Shown here: one piece after another, positions 44,078 to 56,163 of the stretch | How the letters are laid out: the number at the start of each line of letters is the position of its first letter | How positions within the stretch are numbered: position 1 is the first letter of the stretch | DNA from: Isoetes taiwanensis | Taxonomy: Eukaryota > Streptophyta > Lycopodiopsida > Isoetales > Isoetaceae | Reading direction: 5' to 3' | Assembly (NCBI GenBank): GCA_021234155.1 | Contig: JAJEKV010000049.1 | Location: 8,962,036 to 9,026,035 of the forward strand | DNA: 64,000 bases | Made by a program: the position numbers and the translations under genes | The notes under the pieces: model-generated | Seen by the model: the letters and a program-made list of their open reading frames with translations, nothing else | What the model was told of the DNA's origin: nothing | Database searches by the model: none

Positions 44078-44400
44078 TCCACAAGTGCCCCTCGATCAAA
44101 TTGTGTATGTAACTGAGTAATTGAGTGTTGTAGAAATGTCTGAACATGTTTGATGTCTTCCAGACACAATGTCGGCATTTTCCCGTACTCATAATATTTT
44201 AAGCTGTAGGTCTTTGTCTATGGCATCCTTAAACGAGTCGCAATGTATGAAATAGTTCGGAAAAGACTAGGGAACAAAATGCATATCCAATGTAGCTTGA
44301 ATACTAAAAAGGGCTTGTAGTAGTTTTATATCCATACAATTTATATTGTCACAACCTGGGTCATAGCATATGGTTATCTTCCTTGGCCAATGCATATAAA
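44078..44400. repeat. Left copy of a ~300-bp duplication flanking the Helitron relic
   Basis: TCCACAAGTGCCCCTCGATC through GAACATGTTT matches 46510-46585 with few changes. Further words (GAATACTAAAAAGGGC; GTCATAGCATATGGTT) match 46675-46700 and 47277-47293. This copy shows the site without the L1 insertion found in the right copy. Confidence 0.75.
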
Positions 44401-44999
44401 GATTGTAAGTTTATTGTATTACAACAGCTCCCTCAGAATGTTTTCGTGGAATCTTATGAGATGCACCGTTTAACCACCGAAGGTTCGGCCTGGCTTATGA
44501 TTACCTTGTTTGACATTATATTGACTAAGCATGTATGTTAGTGTTTTCCATTTAACTCCTGAATTGTAGATTTCTATGTTTATGGTGACACAAATTTAGA
44601 ATGCTTAGTTACTTATTCTTGTAGCTCACTTGTCGATTTGCATATATATTCCTTAACGTTCAATGGCAGTATGAAGACACAACAACAATTTGATGTGTTT
44701 TTTGTGCCTTACATGCCAGACATCATGTAATGTACCATCTTCAGTATTTATGTTTGGAAATCTTGTTTGCATCTATATTGCTAGATTTGTTTGGTCGTGG
44801 CATAAGTTGAAAGTTTGAAAATATTTGATCGCAATGAGAAAAGTGTGTAGTAACCGTTGATTTAAAAAAAAAAAATATCCAAACATGCTCGGGATTCTCG
44901 ATAAGGTCTAAAAAAGAATGAGAAAACAGCGCAGTATTTACTTTGGAGTTGACATTTTATTGTTGACATCTTGGAAATTACACATTGAAGAGGTAACAC

Positions 45000-46180
45000 A
45001 TCATTGCTCATATAGTGAGTTGAGCAATTTCATCCCGTACGATCTCTTTGTAGACTGGAGTAAATCTTCTCTTGTTTTTTATAGTGCTCCTTGTCTTGAG
45101 ATGTCTTGAATTTGTGTGGTGCACCTTGAGAATGCGACATAGAGCTGGCCATGGGCAAAGACTAGCATTGGGAGATAGATGCCAACGGAGGTCATGGACT
45201 GACTTTGTGACTTGTTTAAGGTCATTAAGAATGCGAGTCGCATAGGGAACTACTTTCACTTGAAGGGGAGGAGGTCATTGTCTGACGGCTCCAGCATTAT
45301 CATTGATATGAGGACCCATGTTCCTTTGTAAGTGCCTGTGATTATCTCTGCATCTATGATCCATGATGACGAGGAGGCAGGTGCCATTACAAAGGCCGGA
45401 CTTTGGGTTCATGTTTTTGAGTAGGATGATAATGGCACCATCTTTAATGTGCAGCTTATGCGGTGCCATGCCAGAAGGGGTCAGGTGGTTGATGAACTTG
45501 ATTGGGAAGTTCCTTGTAGCATCTTCACCTTTTGCAGTGATGGCATCTATGCTTGTCTATATATGGAGTTATCCATGTAATCTTAGAAGGATCTTATTGC
45601 ATTGTTGATCCTTACTGTGTCTTCATTCTTTAGTGTCAAGATGGCCTTGTCGTACAACAGGTGTACATTTGCCTCTATTATTTGCTTGCCAAATATGTTG
45701 TCAATCAAGTCTTCTTCCACAACGCATTCTTCAGGTATCTCAACCAAGTCCTGGTCGAGCCCTGGCTCATTGATCATCCGTTCCCTGTTACCAAAACGTA
45801 GCAGCCAATTTGAGAAGGTTTGTTCATCTTTTCCGGCCCGCATATTTTGCTCAGCTTGTGGGTCCTGGAGTTAGTCCACAGGGGGTTCCTCTTGATACAC
45901 TTCGAGATGACTTCCGCCATTGTTGCATCTTGACCACAGGCAACTGCTGTCGAAAATCGTCGCCGGTGAGCATTATCATTCCTCCAAGGGGCCTTTCATC
46001 TTGGTATATCTCACATAAAACCCTGTCGACGGTAGTGAGTGCCTGTGTATGTGTCATCCCCATTTTGTCCCAGAACATGATGCTTGCCTTTCTAGTTATC
46101 TCTGCTTGTTGGCTTGTTGCACGCAGTGCGAAGGTTGCTTCTTGTGTCATGTTGAGCGGTAACTTGAATGTTAAATGAAC
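45000..46180 (-). pseudogene. Helitron Pif1-like helicase, C-terminal half, broken
   Basis: In minus-strand order: MFWDKMGMTHTQALTTVDR, DERPLGGMIMLTGDDFRQQL with PVV (Pif1 motif III), RINNAI, then KDGAIIILLKNMNPKSGLCN (family 'LLRNLNPKSGLCNGTRL'). In another frame come [20 protein letters not shown] and R (motif VI, 'VFSHGQLYVALSR'). Several frameshifts separate these. Rep and Helitron ends were not identified. The helicase drives rolling-circle transposition in intact elements. Confidence 0.85.
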
Positions 46181-46509
46181 TGTTTGTGCTCACTTCAAGA
46201 GGAGGTTGGCAATGCCTGTCCAAGCCACTGATACAACGCCGATGCCACATCTTCTCATTCTCATTCTCTTATTATGCTGATCAGTCTATTAAAGCAGAAT
46301 GTTCTGCATGTGCCTTCTGGGCCATCCACATTGATACATGGTACTTGATACTAATTGATTGCATCGAGGATAATATCGGCTATGTGCTACTGCTTGCTGT
46401 TGAGCTTGCCGTAGTTTTCCTGCCCTTCTATCAACTTCTTTTCTACATTGAAGATGGGTTCATTTGGGAAGCTACCTAGAATATCTAACTGTGGTTTTGG
46501 CTGTCCAAG

Positions 46510-47320
46510 TCCACAAGTGCCCCTCGATCAAATTGTGTATGTAACTGAGTAGTTGAGTGTCGTAGAAATGTCTGAACATGTTTTATGTCTTCATCTATAA
46601 CACTGTTGAACGTGTGACAACATATAAGAGTCGGAATAAAAGTAGGGATGAAAGTGCATACCCAGTTCATTTTGAGTATTAAAGAGGACATGTAATGTTT
46701 TTTTTTTTTTTGAAGAACTGTGTCATCAATATATTAAAAGGATGGTAGTGTTACAAAGCAAGTGAGGAGGAAGGAGAACTGCCCCAAAGAGATAGCGATA
46801 CCTCGACATTCCACAACAAACTCACAGAAAAACTGCAACTCTACTGCTGTACAAACCGACCATACAACACCCAAGAAGTCTCGCCAAATGGCAAACTTCC
46901 GCTCTCCTAATCCCGGGAAACACCAGAAAGCTTTGAAATAGCTTGTACCTGAGTCGAGGAATCAGAGAGGCTGCAGGCTGCTGAATCCCCTGAAATATCC
47001 ACAACCGCCGCTGCTTCCAAATCAGCAACACCAACCAAGCCACACACAGATGCAAGGCTTGCTGCCGCAAGAGCGGCCAAGCACCAGGATACACATGAAG
47101 CAGCAACTGCTGGCTAGTCAATCTCACCTGAAACAGAGCCCTAACCCAATTCCAGGCAGCCTGTAAGTGAGGGCATAAAACCAGACACTAACCCAACCCA
47201 GGCAGCCTGAAAGTGAGGGCAAGAGGACATGTAATGTTTGTTCGGCCACACATTTTTTTTTTTTTGTCACAGTGTCAGTCATAGCATATGGTTTTCTATA
47301 ACAAGTAGAGGCATTGTTTC
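46510..47320. repeat. Right copy of the ~300-bp duplication, carrying an L1
   Basis: Homologous to 44078-44400, with an L1 fragment inserted at AGAGGACATGTAATGTTT. Together the two copies bracket 2.1 kb that includes the Helitron helicase relic. Confidence 0.7.
46701..47220 (-). mobile_element. 5'-truncated L1 insertion with perfect 19-bp target duplication
   Basis: AAGAGGACATGTAATGTTT is repeated exactly at 46682-46700 and 47221-47239. The insert ends on the minus strand in poly-A (T-run 46701-46711). It encodes the tail of an L1 ORF2 (VRLTSQQLLLHVYPGAWPLL; WLVLLIWKQRRLWIFQG). A perfect duplication suggests a fairly recent event for this window. Confidence 0.93.
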
Positions 47321-48894
47321 TCCGCTTCATTTTTGAGCATGTGTATGTTGCTACTGGTGATATGTGAACTATGTATTTAATAGTATATTTAGACAAGTCA
47401 TTAGTTCATGGAATGCAATGATATGAAAATAGCTTCATGTATAAATGCGAAAGATGCTCTCAATCATATGATGTGATGTTTTTGAAAGTAAGGGGTGCAT
47501 GTAACTTATTTTATTGCATAGAGCAAGAGTTGGTTGTGTTTGGAACTGCAAATTGACCTATTTTAGACTTTCTGAAGAATATATGTGGTGTTTGCTTCAT
47601 GAAATTTAGGTTATATGTTTTTGGAGTACGTGATCATGTGAATTATTATTGAATTTCTTCTGGTTTAGATTTTAGAATGAGCACCTCTTTTGATAAGTCA
47701 GGTGGCTCTTTCTGACATCGTACTATACTAACAATGGCTTTTTTCTTAACCTTAAATATTATAACGTGTCAAAAATACCGTCTTTTCCAGCATGAGTATC
47801 ATCATAACACATGCATATTCGAATAATTTAACTACAACTTGTATGTGCCACCTAACACTCTAATATAAAAGCTGAAAATACATTTTAGTTTTTGTATATT
47901 AAGAAGGGGAAAAAAAAGAAAAAGAAAAGGACTATGGCAATAGCTTCCTAGGTAGAAAGTTTTTGTCTCTTAGGGTTGGTGGATATGGGATCAACAATGT
48001 TAGTAATAATTGAGTGGATAGCGTTCACATAGCTAACTTACCTAACTGTTTAACCTTGTTGCTACTACGGCTACATTTCCAAGATTTAAATTTTGCATTA
48101 GGACATCTGATAAAAAATCCTTTATAGAGAGTCTTTTTACCTAGCAATTTGATAATTTATCACAACATTAAGCAACGGTTAGCAGGAATACAAGTTCAAT
48201 GTGCTTGTGAGGGTCTAAAGGTCATGTTCTTCTTGTCTCATTTGAGAATGAGCACTAGTACTCGTGAATGCCTTTGAATGCCATCTCACTAGTCATATTA
48301 AAATGTTATCTCATTGTCTATTTTTAATGCGTTAATGTTCTCTCTTGTTTGGAAAACATGATACCCTGAGTTTCATGTAGCGCAATGATAAGACAACCAA
48401 ATAATTTTAAGAATAAAGGGTGGAGAAGGTCATGTAAGTAATCTGGACTAGGCAACAAATATGAGCAGCCCATAAAAGTGGCAGTCTTGTATACAAGTTC
48501 TTATTGAGTAGATTATTCACTTAGCAAATCAGAGGCACACTTACACTAATAATTTCTCTGAAGGGTCTATTGATATTTTCCAGAAGTTATGCCCTATAGA
48601 ACTTTGAACCTTGTTCATAGAGGAATATTAGCTGCCCTTACTTCCTTATCAAATGGCATGTCAATGTGTTATCTTGCGACACATTTCAGCACTCTGTGTT
48701 GCATCATCAAAACCTTCCTAGCAGACATCTCTTCTTTGGAATATGTAGCATAATAACAGGGGGTTTTCTTTGTGTTTTTGTACGCTTTTCACTAAGGTTT
48801 TCCTATGATTTCGTGATGTATTCAAATGGATGTACTAATGCGTACATCTAGAGTGCACCATTTCTGAGCCATTGATTTTAGCCTTTTTTTTTTC
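47321..48894. other. No gene seen
   Basis: A/T-rich DNA. The open frame at 48666-48851 has no domain. Confidence 0.5.
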
Positions 48895-49070
48895 AATGGT
48901 CAACAACCAATGGCTCACAACAAAAGCCCTTTTTTTGTGCGTGTGGTACATAATGGTCAACAACCAATGGCTCACAACAAAAGCCCTTTTTTGTGTGGGT
49001 GGTGCATAATGGCCATTGCAACAACCAATGGCTCACAACAAAAGCCCTCTTTTTGTGTGTGTGGTGCATA
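48895..49070. repeat. Three tandem copies of a ~57-bp unit
   Basis: Units start at 48895, 48952 and 49008. Each contains CAACAACCAATGGCTCACAA and CAAAAGCCCT followed by a T/GTG run. The third has small changes. Confidence 0.9.
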
Positions 49071-49269
49071 ATGGGCACATGAAGGGCTTGAAGGGCGCAT
49101 GTAGTGCAGTTTCCCCACCGGCAACACATTTCTTATTATAACTTTTGATCCAGTTAAGTTATCTATGCGAAAACCGCAATTTTTCGGCCGGGTTTGGTAG
49201 GCTTTCACATCCTACCAGCTGATTAATTAATATAGGATTGCGTTATTGGATATTGTTTTATGGCTCATT

Positions 49270-49513
49270 CCGAATGAAGCTTGCAAAAAATTACCATGCA
49301 TTTTTAGATTTTGAGGCAGTTATTAAGCAAATTCCAAGGCTTCTAGATCCTTGTGCTAAAAAACAGAAAAGTTTCCCACTTTGGTTTCTCACCGAATGAA
49401 GCTTGCAAAAAATTACCATGCATTTTTAGATTTTGAGGCAGTTATTAAGCAAATTCCAAGGCTTCTAGATCCTTGTGCTAACAAGCAGAAAAGTTTCCCA
49501 CTTTGGTTTCTCA
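49270..49513. repeat. Perfect tandem duplication, 122-bp unit
   Basis: Unit 49270-49391 (CCGAATGAAGCTTGCAAAAA...GGTTTCTCA) is repeated at 49392-49513 with a single small difference (AAAAAACAG against AACAAGCAG). Recent event. Confidence 0.92.
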
Positions 49514-49830
49514 CCGCCAAAGGCTGCTGTTAAATTCCAGTTGAAAAATGTTTGTGTATGGGTGTTGCAAACTTTATGACTTTCAGAATAATGGGATCAA
49601 TCTGCTCTATCTTTATGGTAACTTTTACTTATGTTCTATTTGTTTTATTGTGATGAAATTCAAAAGCTACGGTGATGAAAAGCCTCAAATGAATTCTAGT
49701 TTTTTACGGTTTGAATTCTAAAATTTTTGTCACACTTAGGGATGGGGAGGGGATGACGTTTGGGGCCAAAATTTTTTTTTTTTGCACAAACCATTAACAT
49801 CCAACATATAAAAATTAAATCCCCCAACAC

Positions 49831-50345
49831 ATAACAACCAACACATAACAACCATTGACATTAACAACCAACACATAACTACCATTGACATTAATTAACA
49901 CAACCATTGGGTCCAACACATTTAAATTAAAATCCCCCTTAAACCCCAAACGGTTTGGGTGCATATTCACACGGGAAGTGACGTAGGGCAGCGAGAGCCC
50001 TCATAATTGTATTTTGCACATACGAAATCAACACCATATAGTATTCCACTTGAAATCTTATAGTATTTTGCGAATCTTGTTATACAATATAGCAAATTTT
50101 GTACTTGCATACCCCACAAACGAGGAACTTTATGTACGGTGTAGATTAAAGAATAAGGGGTGAATATGCCTATCCAACAGCTTTCGTTGCCCGGAGTCAC
50201 CCCGTGTGAATATGCACCCAAACCAAAGGGGGTTTAAGGGGGATTTTAATTTAAATGTGTTGGACCCAATGGTTGTGTTAATTAATGTCAATGGTAGTTA
50301 TGTGTTGGTTGTTAATGTCAATGGTTGTTATGTGTTGGTTGTTAT
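49831..50345. mobile_element. Foldback element, ~150-bp arms
   Basis: Arms 49831-49982 and 50196-50345 are reverse complements with few mismatches (ATGCACCCAAACC against GGTTTGGGTGCAT; CAACACATTTAAATTAAAAT). The outer part of each arm contains ~27-bp repeats of CATTGACATTAACAACCAAC. The centre (49983-50195) is unique and noncoding. Ends and target duplication are not resolved, because the left flank continues with similar AACA-rich words from 49785. Confidence 0.85.
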
Positions 50346-51650
50346 GGAGGGCTTCAATGGTTTCTATTGCTTTAATGGGCATGACTAGTAAAGCTACCAT
50401 AGCTACCTCAAGAAACAAATGTGTTATGGTCGCGGTTATCTACAAACTCAGTTATCATTCCATTGAGTCCATTTCACATTGTTGATGCATTTGCAAGGAG
50501 ATGCATTATGATGTCTTCATCGATTTCTATATTGTCCAAATTCAAGGGATGTTACATTGGTACATATGTTAACTAGTGTATCCTTGGCAAGTTTGAACAG
50601 AGTAGAATGGACAATTTTTACAAGAAATTTAGGGCATTCCATCCTTGTTGGTTAATTCGCACTTTTGATTGCAGTAATTGGTGTTGTAATCATTTTGATA
50701 GTTTCTTATTCGCACTAGTTGATAATCAAGTTTCATGTCTTCCCAGATGATAAAATGTGGCTTATTTGATAGCCTCTTCATTTTTTTGAAAATGGAGAGA
50801 ATAGAAAATAGCAAATAAGCAGGCTCCTCAAAATTATAACCAAATATTCCTTGAGAGAGCAAAATCATTTGTTTGTCAGATTTTCAATTAAATTTAGAAT
50901 TTTCAATAGTCTTGAATTTGAGACTTCAAGTTCCTGTATATCCGGTTAAAAGAGTGCCTCAATGCCACGTAGGACTACAACTTGTTGTAATATACTATTT
51001 TCCAATACACCGTTTTTGTTGTTTGATAGAACTTAAATTGTTGCGGTAGATGTTTATTCCAAGAGACTAGTAACAGTGATTGCAAGAGCACGAATTGAAT
51101 GGCATTAGCAATTTTAGATATGCATTTTAGCTATTACTTTTCAGCAGGAGGTATGGCACATGATAAGCTTTATTCATCCATGGTCTTATTAGAGTGCGAT
51201 TAATGGCCAATCTTTAGTAATATTTCTTGGTTTTGCTTTACAATATTAGATGACATCGGTTACTCTAATGATATCAATTGCACATGGTTGATACAGATTT
51301 TGAATGACTTCAAAAACACTCCAAGGATATCAAATGCACATGGCTGACAACAAATTTTAAATGACTATAAATCTTCAAGAACACGTTTATGTATTTCCAG
51401 TTTGCATTGTTATACGTAAACATTTTGGACATGTTCTTAGAAGAAACCCTTTGAAGGCGGCGTACTTGTTAAAATAGATAGTGAGAACCACTTTGCTTGC
51501 TTGTTTGTTGTATTGAGCATACACAAATATTATTTGTTACAATAGTGCTAAGGTTCATGACTTATTCCAGTTACTCCTATTGGTAAGAAGAATAATAAGA
51601 GAGTCTAGTTTACTGCTAATAGCCCAACACTAAATTTAAGAGTGTACGCC
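50346..51650. other. No gene seen
   Basis: A/T-rich DNA. The minus-strand open frame at 50629-50868 has no recognisable domain. Confidence 0.5.
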
Positions 51651-51660
51651 AGAAAAAATA

Positions 51661-53705
51661 TGTTGCTTGACGAAAATTGTCATATGGAATACGAGGGGAA
51701 TCATGGGTTCCCTCAAAAGAAAAAGAGCCGTTATTGCAATTAAGGAGTTGAAAGTAGACATTGTGATGTTGCACGAACATAGACTGTCCAAGTTTGAAGC
51801 AGCTAGGCTTGGTAGCTGGATGAATCCAGTTCGAGACTCAATTTGGACACCTGCTGATGGTATTAAAGGTAGTATTTCTATAACTTAGAAGGGGCTTAAA
51901 TGCTTAGATAATTTTGTCCACACTTCAGAGGTGGACAATTGCTATTCTTGAGATTGAAAAGAAAAAGATTGGGATAGTCAATGTATATGCCTCCACAGAA
52001 CCCTACTGAATGAGAGGTGTAGCGGCTGAGAATAGCCAATTAGTTGCAAATTCACAATCTAGATAATATCCTAATGGTTGGTGACTTCAACAACACCCCA
52101 GCTTGAGATCAAAAGTTAGGGACGAAGATTAATATGACCAGCAAAGATAAAATTTCTTGGGATAACCTTATGACTTATTTTTGTTGCATCCCCCAACCCC
52201 CTCAGCGGCGTCTTACAATGCCTGTTCTTGGAGTAATAAAAGGAAGTGGGATCAGAGAGTGTACTGCTTGCTTGATAGGATCTACCTATGCAATAAAACT
52301 CTCGACTTTGAGATAATGTAATTGTTACTACTGATAATAGGAACTCGATTTCAGACCATTACCCTCATATCTTGGAAGAAATGGATTTATCTCAAAAGAG
52401 AGAAAAAATATCTCATTTCAAATGGACACGGTTGCTTAAACTCATATGCTTTTGTGAGGATTTCAAGAAGTTTTATAACTCTCTACCTTTGATCAAATCA
52501 ACGGAATCCATGAAGGGGTTTCTTGGAGAAACGAAGAAAGTCATTGGATAAAATAGTGGGGAAAGAACTGCTACTTGGAAAAGAAGGAAACCATTTATAT
52601 CGAAAGGAAAGAAATTAGGAAAGAGCTCTTTATGGACAAGAATAACTTAGCTCTGTAAGAGAGAGAATCAAGACTTGAACTCCAAGTGAAAAGTATTAAA
52701 GAGGATGAGGCTAAGGCTATGGCAGTGAGGAGAAAATATACCTATATAAATAGCATGAATAAAGGTAGTTCAGCCTTTTTCTTTAGAGTAGCCAAAAGTA
52801 AGTTACTCAATAATGGTATTGTCGGGGTTAAGGTTACTCAATAATGGTATTGGATCAGGATTGAAAACTTCTTTCATAATGAATACTCCAAATTGTTTGC
52901 TGAAAACCACTGGATCAAAGTAAACTCCAGGCTTTTTTTGAAGAGATCCCAACTAATAACAAGCAAATAGATGAAGAAGACATTTTAGTGATTCCCTCAG
53001 AAGATGAAATAAAGGGTATACTCAAGTCCATGGCTAAAGGAAAGAGCCCGGGCCCTGATGGTTTTCAGCCAGAATTTTACGTGGAATTCTGGGATGCTAT
53101 GAAAGCTAATCTAACCATTTTCTTCCAAGGGGCTTGGAAGGCCAATAAGTTGAACCCTGCTATTAATGCTGGTCATATAGCATTGATTCCTATGCTGAAG
53201 AATCCAGAATCAATTGGAGATTGGTGTCCCATAATCTCTCACCAATATTACATACAAAGTAGTGGCAAAGATTTTGGCTAATAGACTTAAATGTGCATTT
53301 CATGCAGTAATTAGTCCATCTCAGTCAGCTTTTCTTCCCAATAGGAATATTTTGGATAATTACATGGGTGCAACTGAGGTTTTACATTGGAATAAATTAT
53401 CCAACCAAGGGCGCATGCTGCTCAAATTAGACTTCAAACGAGCTTATGACACCATTCATTGGGAGTTCCTAAAGAAAACTATGAACCACTTGGGATTCTC
53501 AGACCAGCTATACAATAAGATTTGGGGAATGAACATCGCATCTTTCTTTGCTCTTCTTATGAATGGTACTTCCACTAAATTGTTTGACTATAGAAGGGGT
53601 GTAAGACAAGACTGTCCTTTGGCACCCCATTTATCAAACTTATTGCATTATCGTTATTTAGGTTCATTGGATCTTGGAATATTCCTAAAAATATGCCAGA
53701 TCTAG
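51661..53705 (+). mobile_element. L1-type LINE, 5' half of ORF2, decayed
   Basis: Endonuclease start KIVIWNTRGIMGSLKRKRAV and KVDIVMLHEHRL (51667-51790). GDFNNTPA lies at 52080. RT follows from 52988: MAKGKSPGPDGFQPEFYVEF, LANRLKCAFHAVISPSQSAF, KLDFKRAYDTIHWEFL (first catalytic Asp) and GVRQDCPLAPHLSNLL. The copy stops right after that motif, at about 53700, before the YADD box. Stops and indels are frequent. A short tandem duplication (GTTACTCAATAATGGTATT at 52801 and 52831) is internal. Confidence 0.88.
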
Positions 53706-54339
53706 AGTCCACAAATATACACCTCACGCCCCCGTATACTTGAGCGCTCCCTTATGCACATGGGTATAAATATGAGAGAGAATGCTAAATACGGGGCCAC
53801 GAACCATTGCGAAGGAAAAAAAATGGTCCCCACAATCACAAGCGTTCATTCGCTTCTGAACATCATACAAAGGCATGAACAACATACAAAGGCATGTGGG
53901 TAACATCGGATTCTGCAAGCAGATCCTAAGACGGCAAAATCTTCACGGCAAGCAGAGCCCAACATGCCAGCAGATGTTTGCCGCAAAATCCACACCATCG
54001 GTTGTACTACCGCTGCCGTTTCCTCCCACCGTTTCCTTTTGAATAGAGTCTCAGCCATGAAGCTGATTCCTTCATGCACACTGTTTGCCTGCTTCAATCG
54101 GCCAGGAAATTGTTTGCACCAGAGCAAGTCTGTGCAGTCTGCAGGAGAGCAAATTTTGCGAAGCAAGTCCGTCCAAATTCGTCCGTCCAAATTCGTCCCC
54201 TGACCTAGAAAGGAAGGCACACCCATTTCTAATTGCAAACCACTAACAAGTAAAACAAAAAATTCAAACCCCCTTTTCTCGCTCCACCATTGCCAAAATC
54301 ATAAGAGATAATTTGGCACCCTTATTCCTTATTCCTTAT
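53706..54339. other. No gene seen; unrelated DNA breaks the L1
   Basis: From TCCACAAATATACACCTCAC onward the sequence is no longer LINE. It is GC-richer (53960-54200) with no named domain. Tandem pairs CATACAAAGGCATG (53867/53885) and CGTCCAAATTCGTC (54168/54179) are visible. Confidence 0.5.
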
Positions 54340-54712
54340 TGTGGTAGAAATGGTGACAAAGCTGACTACTAGTCTACATGCTCAACAGAATGGTATTGCT
54401 AAGAGGAAGAATCGCACCATCATGAATGTTGTGCATTGCATGCTTTGTGCAAAATTGCTTGCTCGCTTATTTTTTGAAAGGCAAAACTTCATTAGAATCC
54501 TAGTCTGGTATTAAACCCAATGTTGCTAATTTGTATTAGAATCCTAGTCTGGTATTAAACCCAATGTTGCTAATTTGTGCAGTTTTAGTTCGTTGCTAAT
54601 TTGTGCAGTTTTAGTTGGCTGTAGTGCTTATGTTCATAATCCTACTGAAAAATGCAAAAAGATTGATGATGTTGCTATGAAAGCTATTTTCCTTGGGGAA
54701 ACGTGTTACCCA
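54340..54712 (+). pseudogene. Ty1/copia integrase relic
   Basis: TKLTTSLHAQQNGIAKRKNR and TIMNVVHCMLCAKLL match the copia integrase pattern 'TPQQNGVAERKNRT...M'. Later, GCSAYVHNPTEKCKKIDDVA and MKAIFLGE match 'CxAYVHxPKExRxKLDxK..xCIFLGY'. Between them are direct repeats (AGAATCCTAGTCTGGTATTA at 54491 and 54529; GTTGCTAATTTGTGCAGTTT at 54569 and 54592). Confidence 0.8.
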
Positions 54713-56163
54713 TGCACTTTAGTTATACTAGCACTTTAGTTACACTGTCACATTACCAATCAAAATCTCAAACAAAATTTAGAACATATGTTAATTAGAG
54801 TACGAGGAATTGAACCCCAATAGCATCAAGCTATTCCCAAGACTCAGACCGTGGATTGATCTAATAAAACAGGATTAAACCTTGTTTTAAACAGACCCAT
54901 TTTGAGCAAACAAATATATATAGCATAAACTCCATTTTAGTCGATGAAAATATAAAGAGAATGCAAACTAGAACAAACTCTCTCTATGCAACGGTCGAAT
55001 CTCCAGTTCTTGCTTTGTGTATCTGCTCAACTACGGTGACCACTTCTTAACCAGCAAAAGCACAAAGAGGCATATCATTCGTCCTGAAACGTTGATTAAA
55101 CCTCCAGCTAGCAAAGCAAAGTGAAATTTTGGATGCATGGGGAAATCTTAAAACAAACAATGGAAAGGTTAGATCTACAGCGAGTTAGATCTTCAAGCCA
55201 AATAGAAAAGCTAGATCGGCAAGATGATGTCCATATCGCAAAAACTACTACTAGAAGGCTTCCAGAATCTGCATTTGAATAGGGAACTATATAACTACTG
55301 CCCTGAACAAAGGCTAAACGCAAGCCAAAGCAAATATTCAAGCATAACCATGCAGCAACAAGAAAGCTGCGATAATATGACTCAAATCCGAAAGCAAAGC
55401 TAAAGCTTAAGAAACTAGGTCAGCACAGGGAAATCATAAGCCATGGCCGGTATTGCTGTTCAGATGGCAGCGGACATGAGAGGCGAGAATAAGCTGAACA
55501 GGGGTTATATTAAATATAAAGAAATATAAATATAACAATATAATATTGGCAAAAAATCGGCCAACGACAAGATTGCCGCATAGGATTTGGCTTTCTTCCA
55601 CGTGGACGGCAGCAAATTTTACATTCATGGAGGGCACGCGCTATGCGTGTGCCATCATGTGCCGGCTAAAAATAAAATTATCCTAAAGGTAACGCCGTGG
55701 CAAACATATTACCGTTGGAGATTCTATAATCCGTTAGGATCGTGCCACGCCAGCACATACCTTTAGCTTTACCTGTGCCATGTTTGGCAATCCGTCGGCC
55801 GATGTTTATCTTTAGTGCCATGTTTGGCCCTTTTTGGCCTGCCCGGAAGAATGGAGTATATGTACCGGGTTTTCCAATTCCTCGCCGTAGAAGCATGGGG
55901 GTGGGAGTTCTATTCTTTAAATGACGGATTCATAGCCGCTGACACCTACAGACAACAATAACGCCTACTATAGTAAGACTTTCTTGTACTCACTTAGTTT
56001 TCTGGGCTTTAGCTTTACTTTCTGAGTTATATTATAGCAGCTTTCTTGTTTCTTATTTCGATGGGGGCCATGGAGCTCATAGACGTGCAAATGCTTATGG
56101 TTAATGTTAATGCCAGAGCTTGAAGGCAAAAGCGGACACTTCCTGTGAGCGAATCAGCAAAAA
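54713..56163. other. Gene-free region upstream of FTR1
   Basis: No coding gene is supported. A local pair GTGCCATGTTTGGC occurs at 55776 and 55818. A weak TATA-like TTATATTATAGC lies at about 56027, 137 bp before the FTR1 start. GC content rises towards the gene. Confidence 0.5.

Noticed and set aside
53846-54238. Minus-strand 130-codon frame in GC-richer DNA
   Set aside because: No domain, and the same stretch is open on the plus strand, which is typical of GC-richer noncoding sequence.
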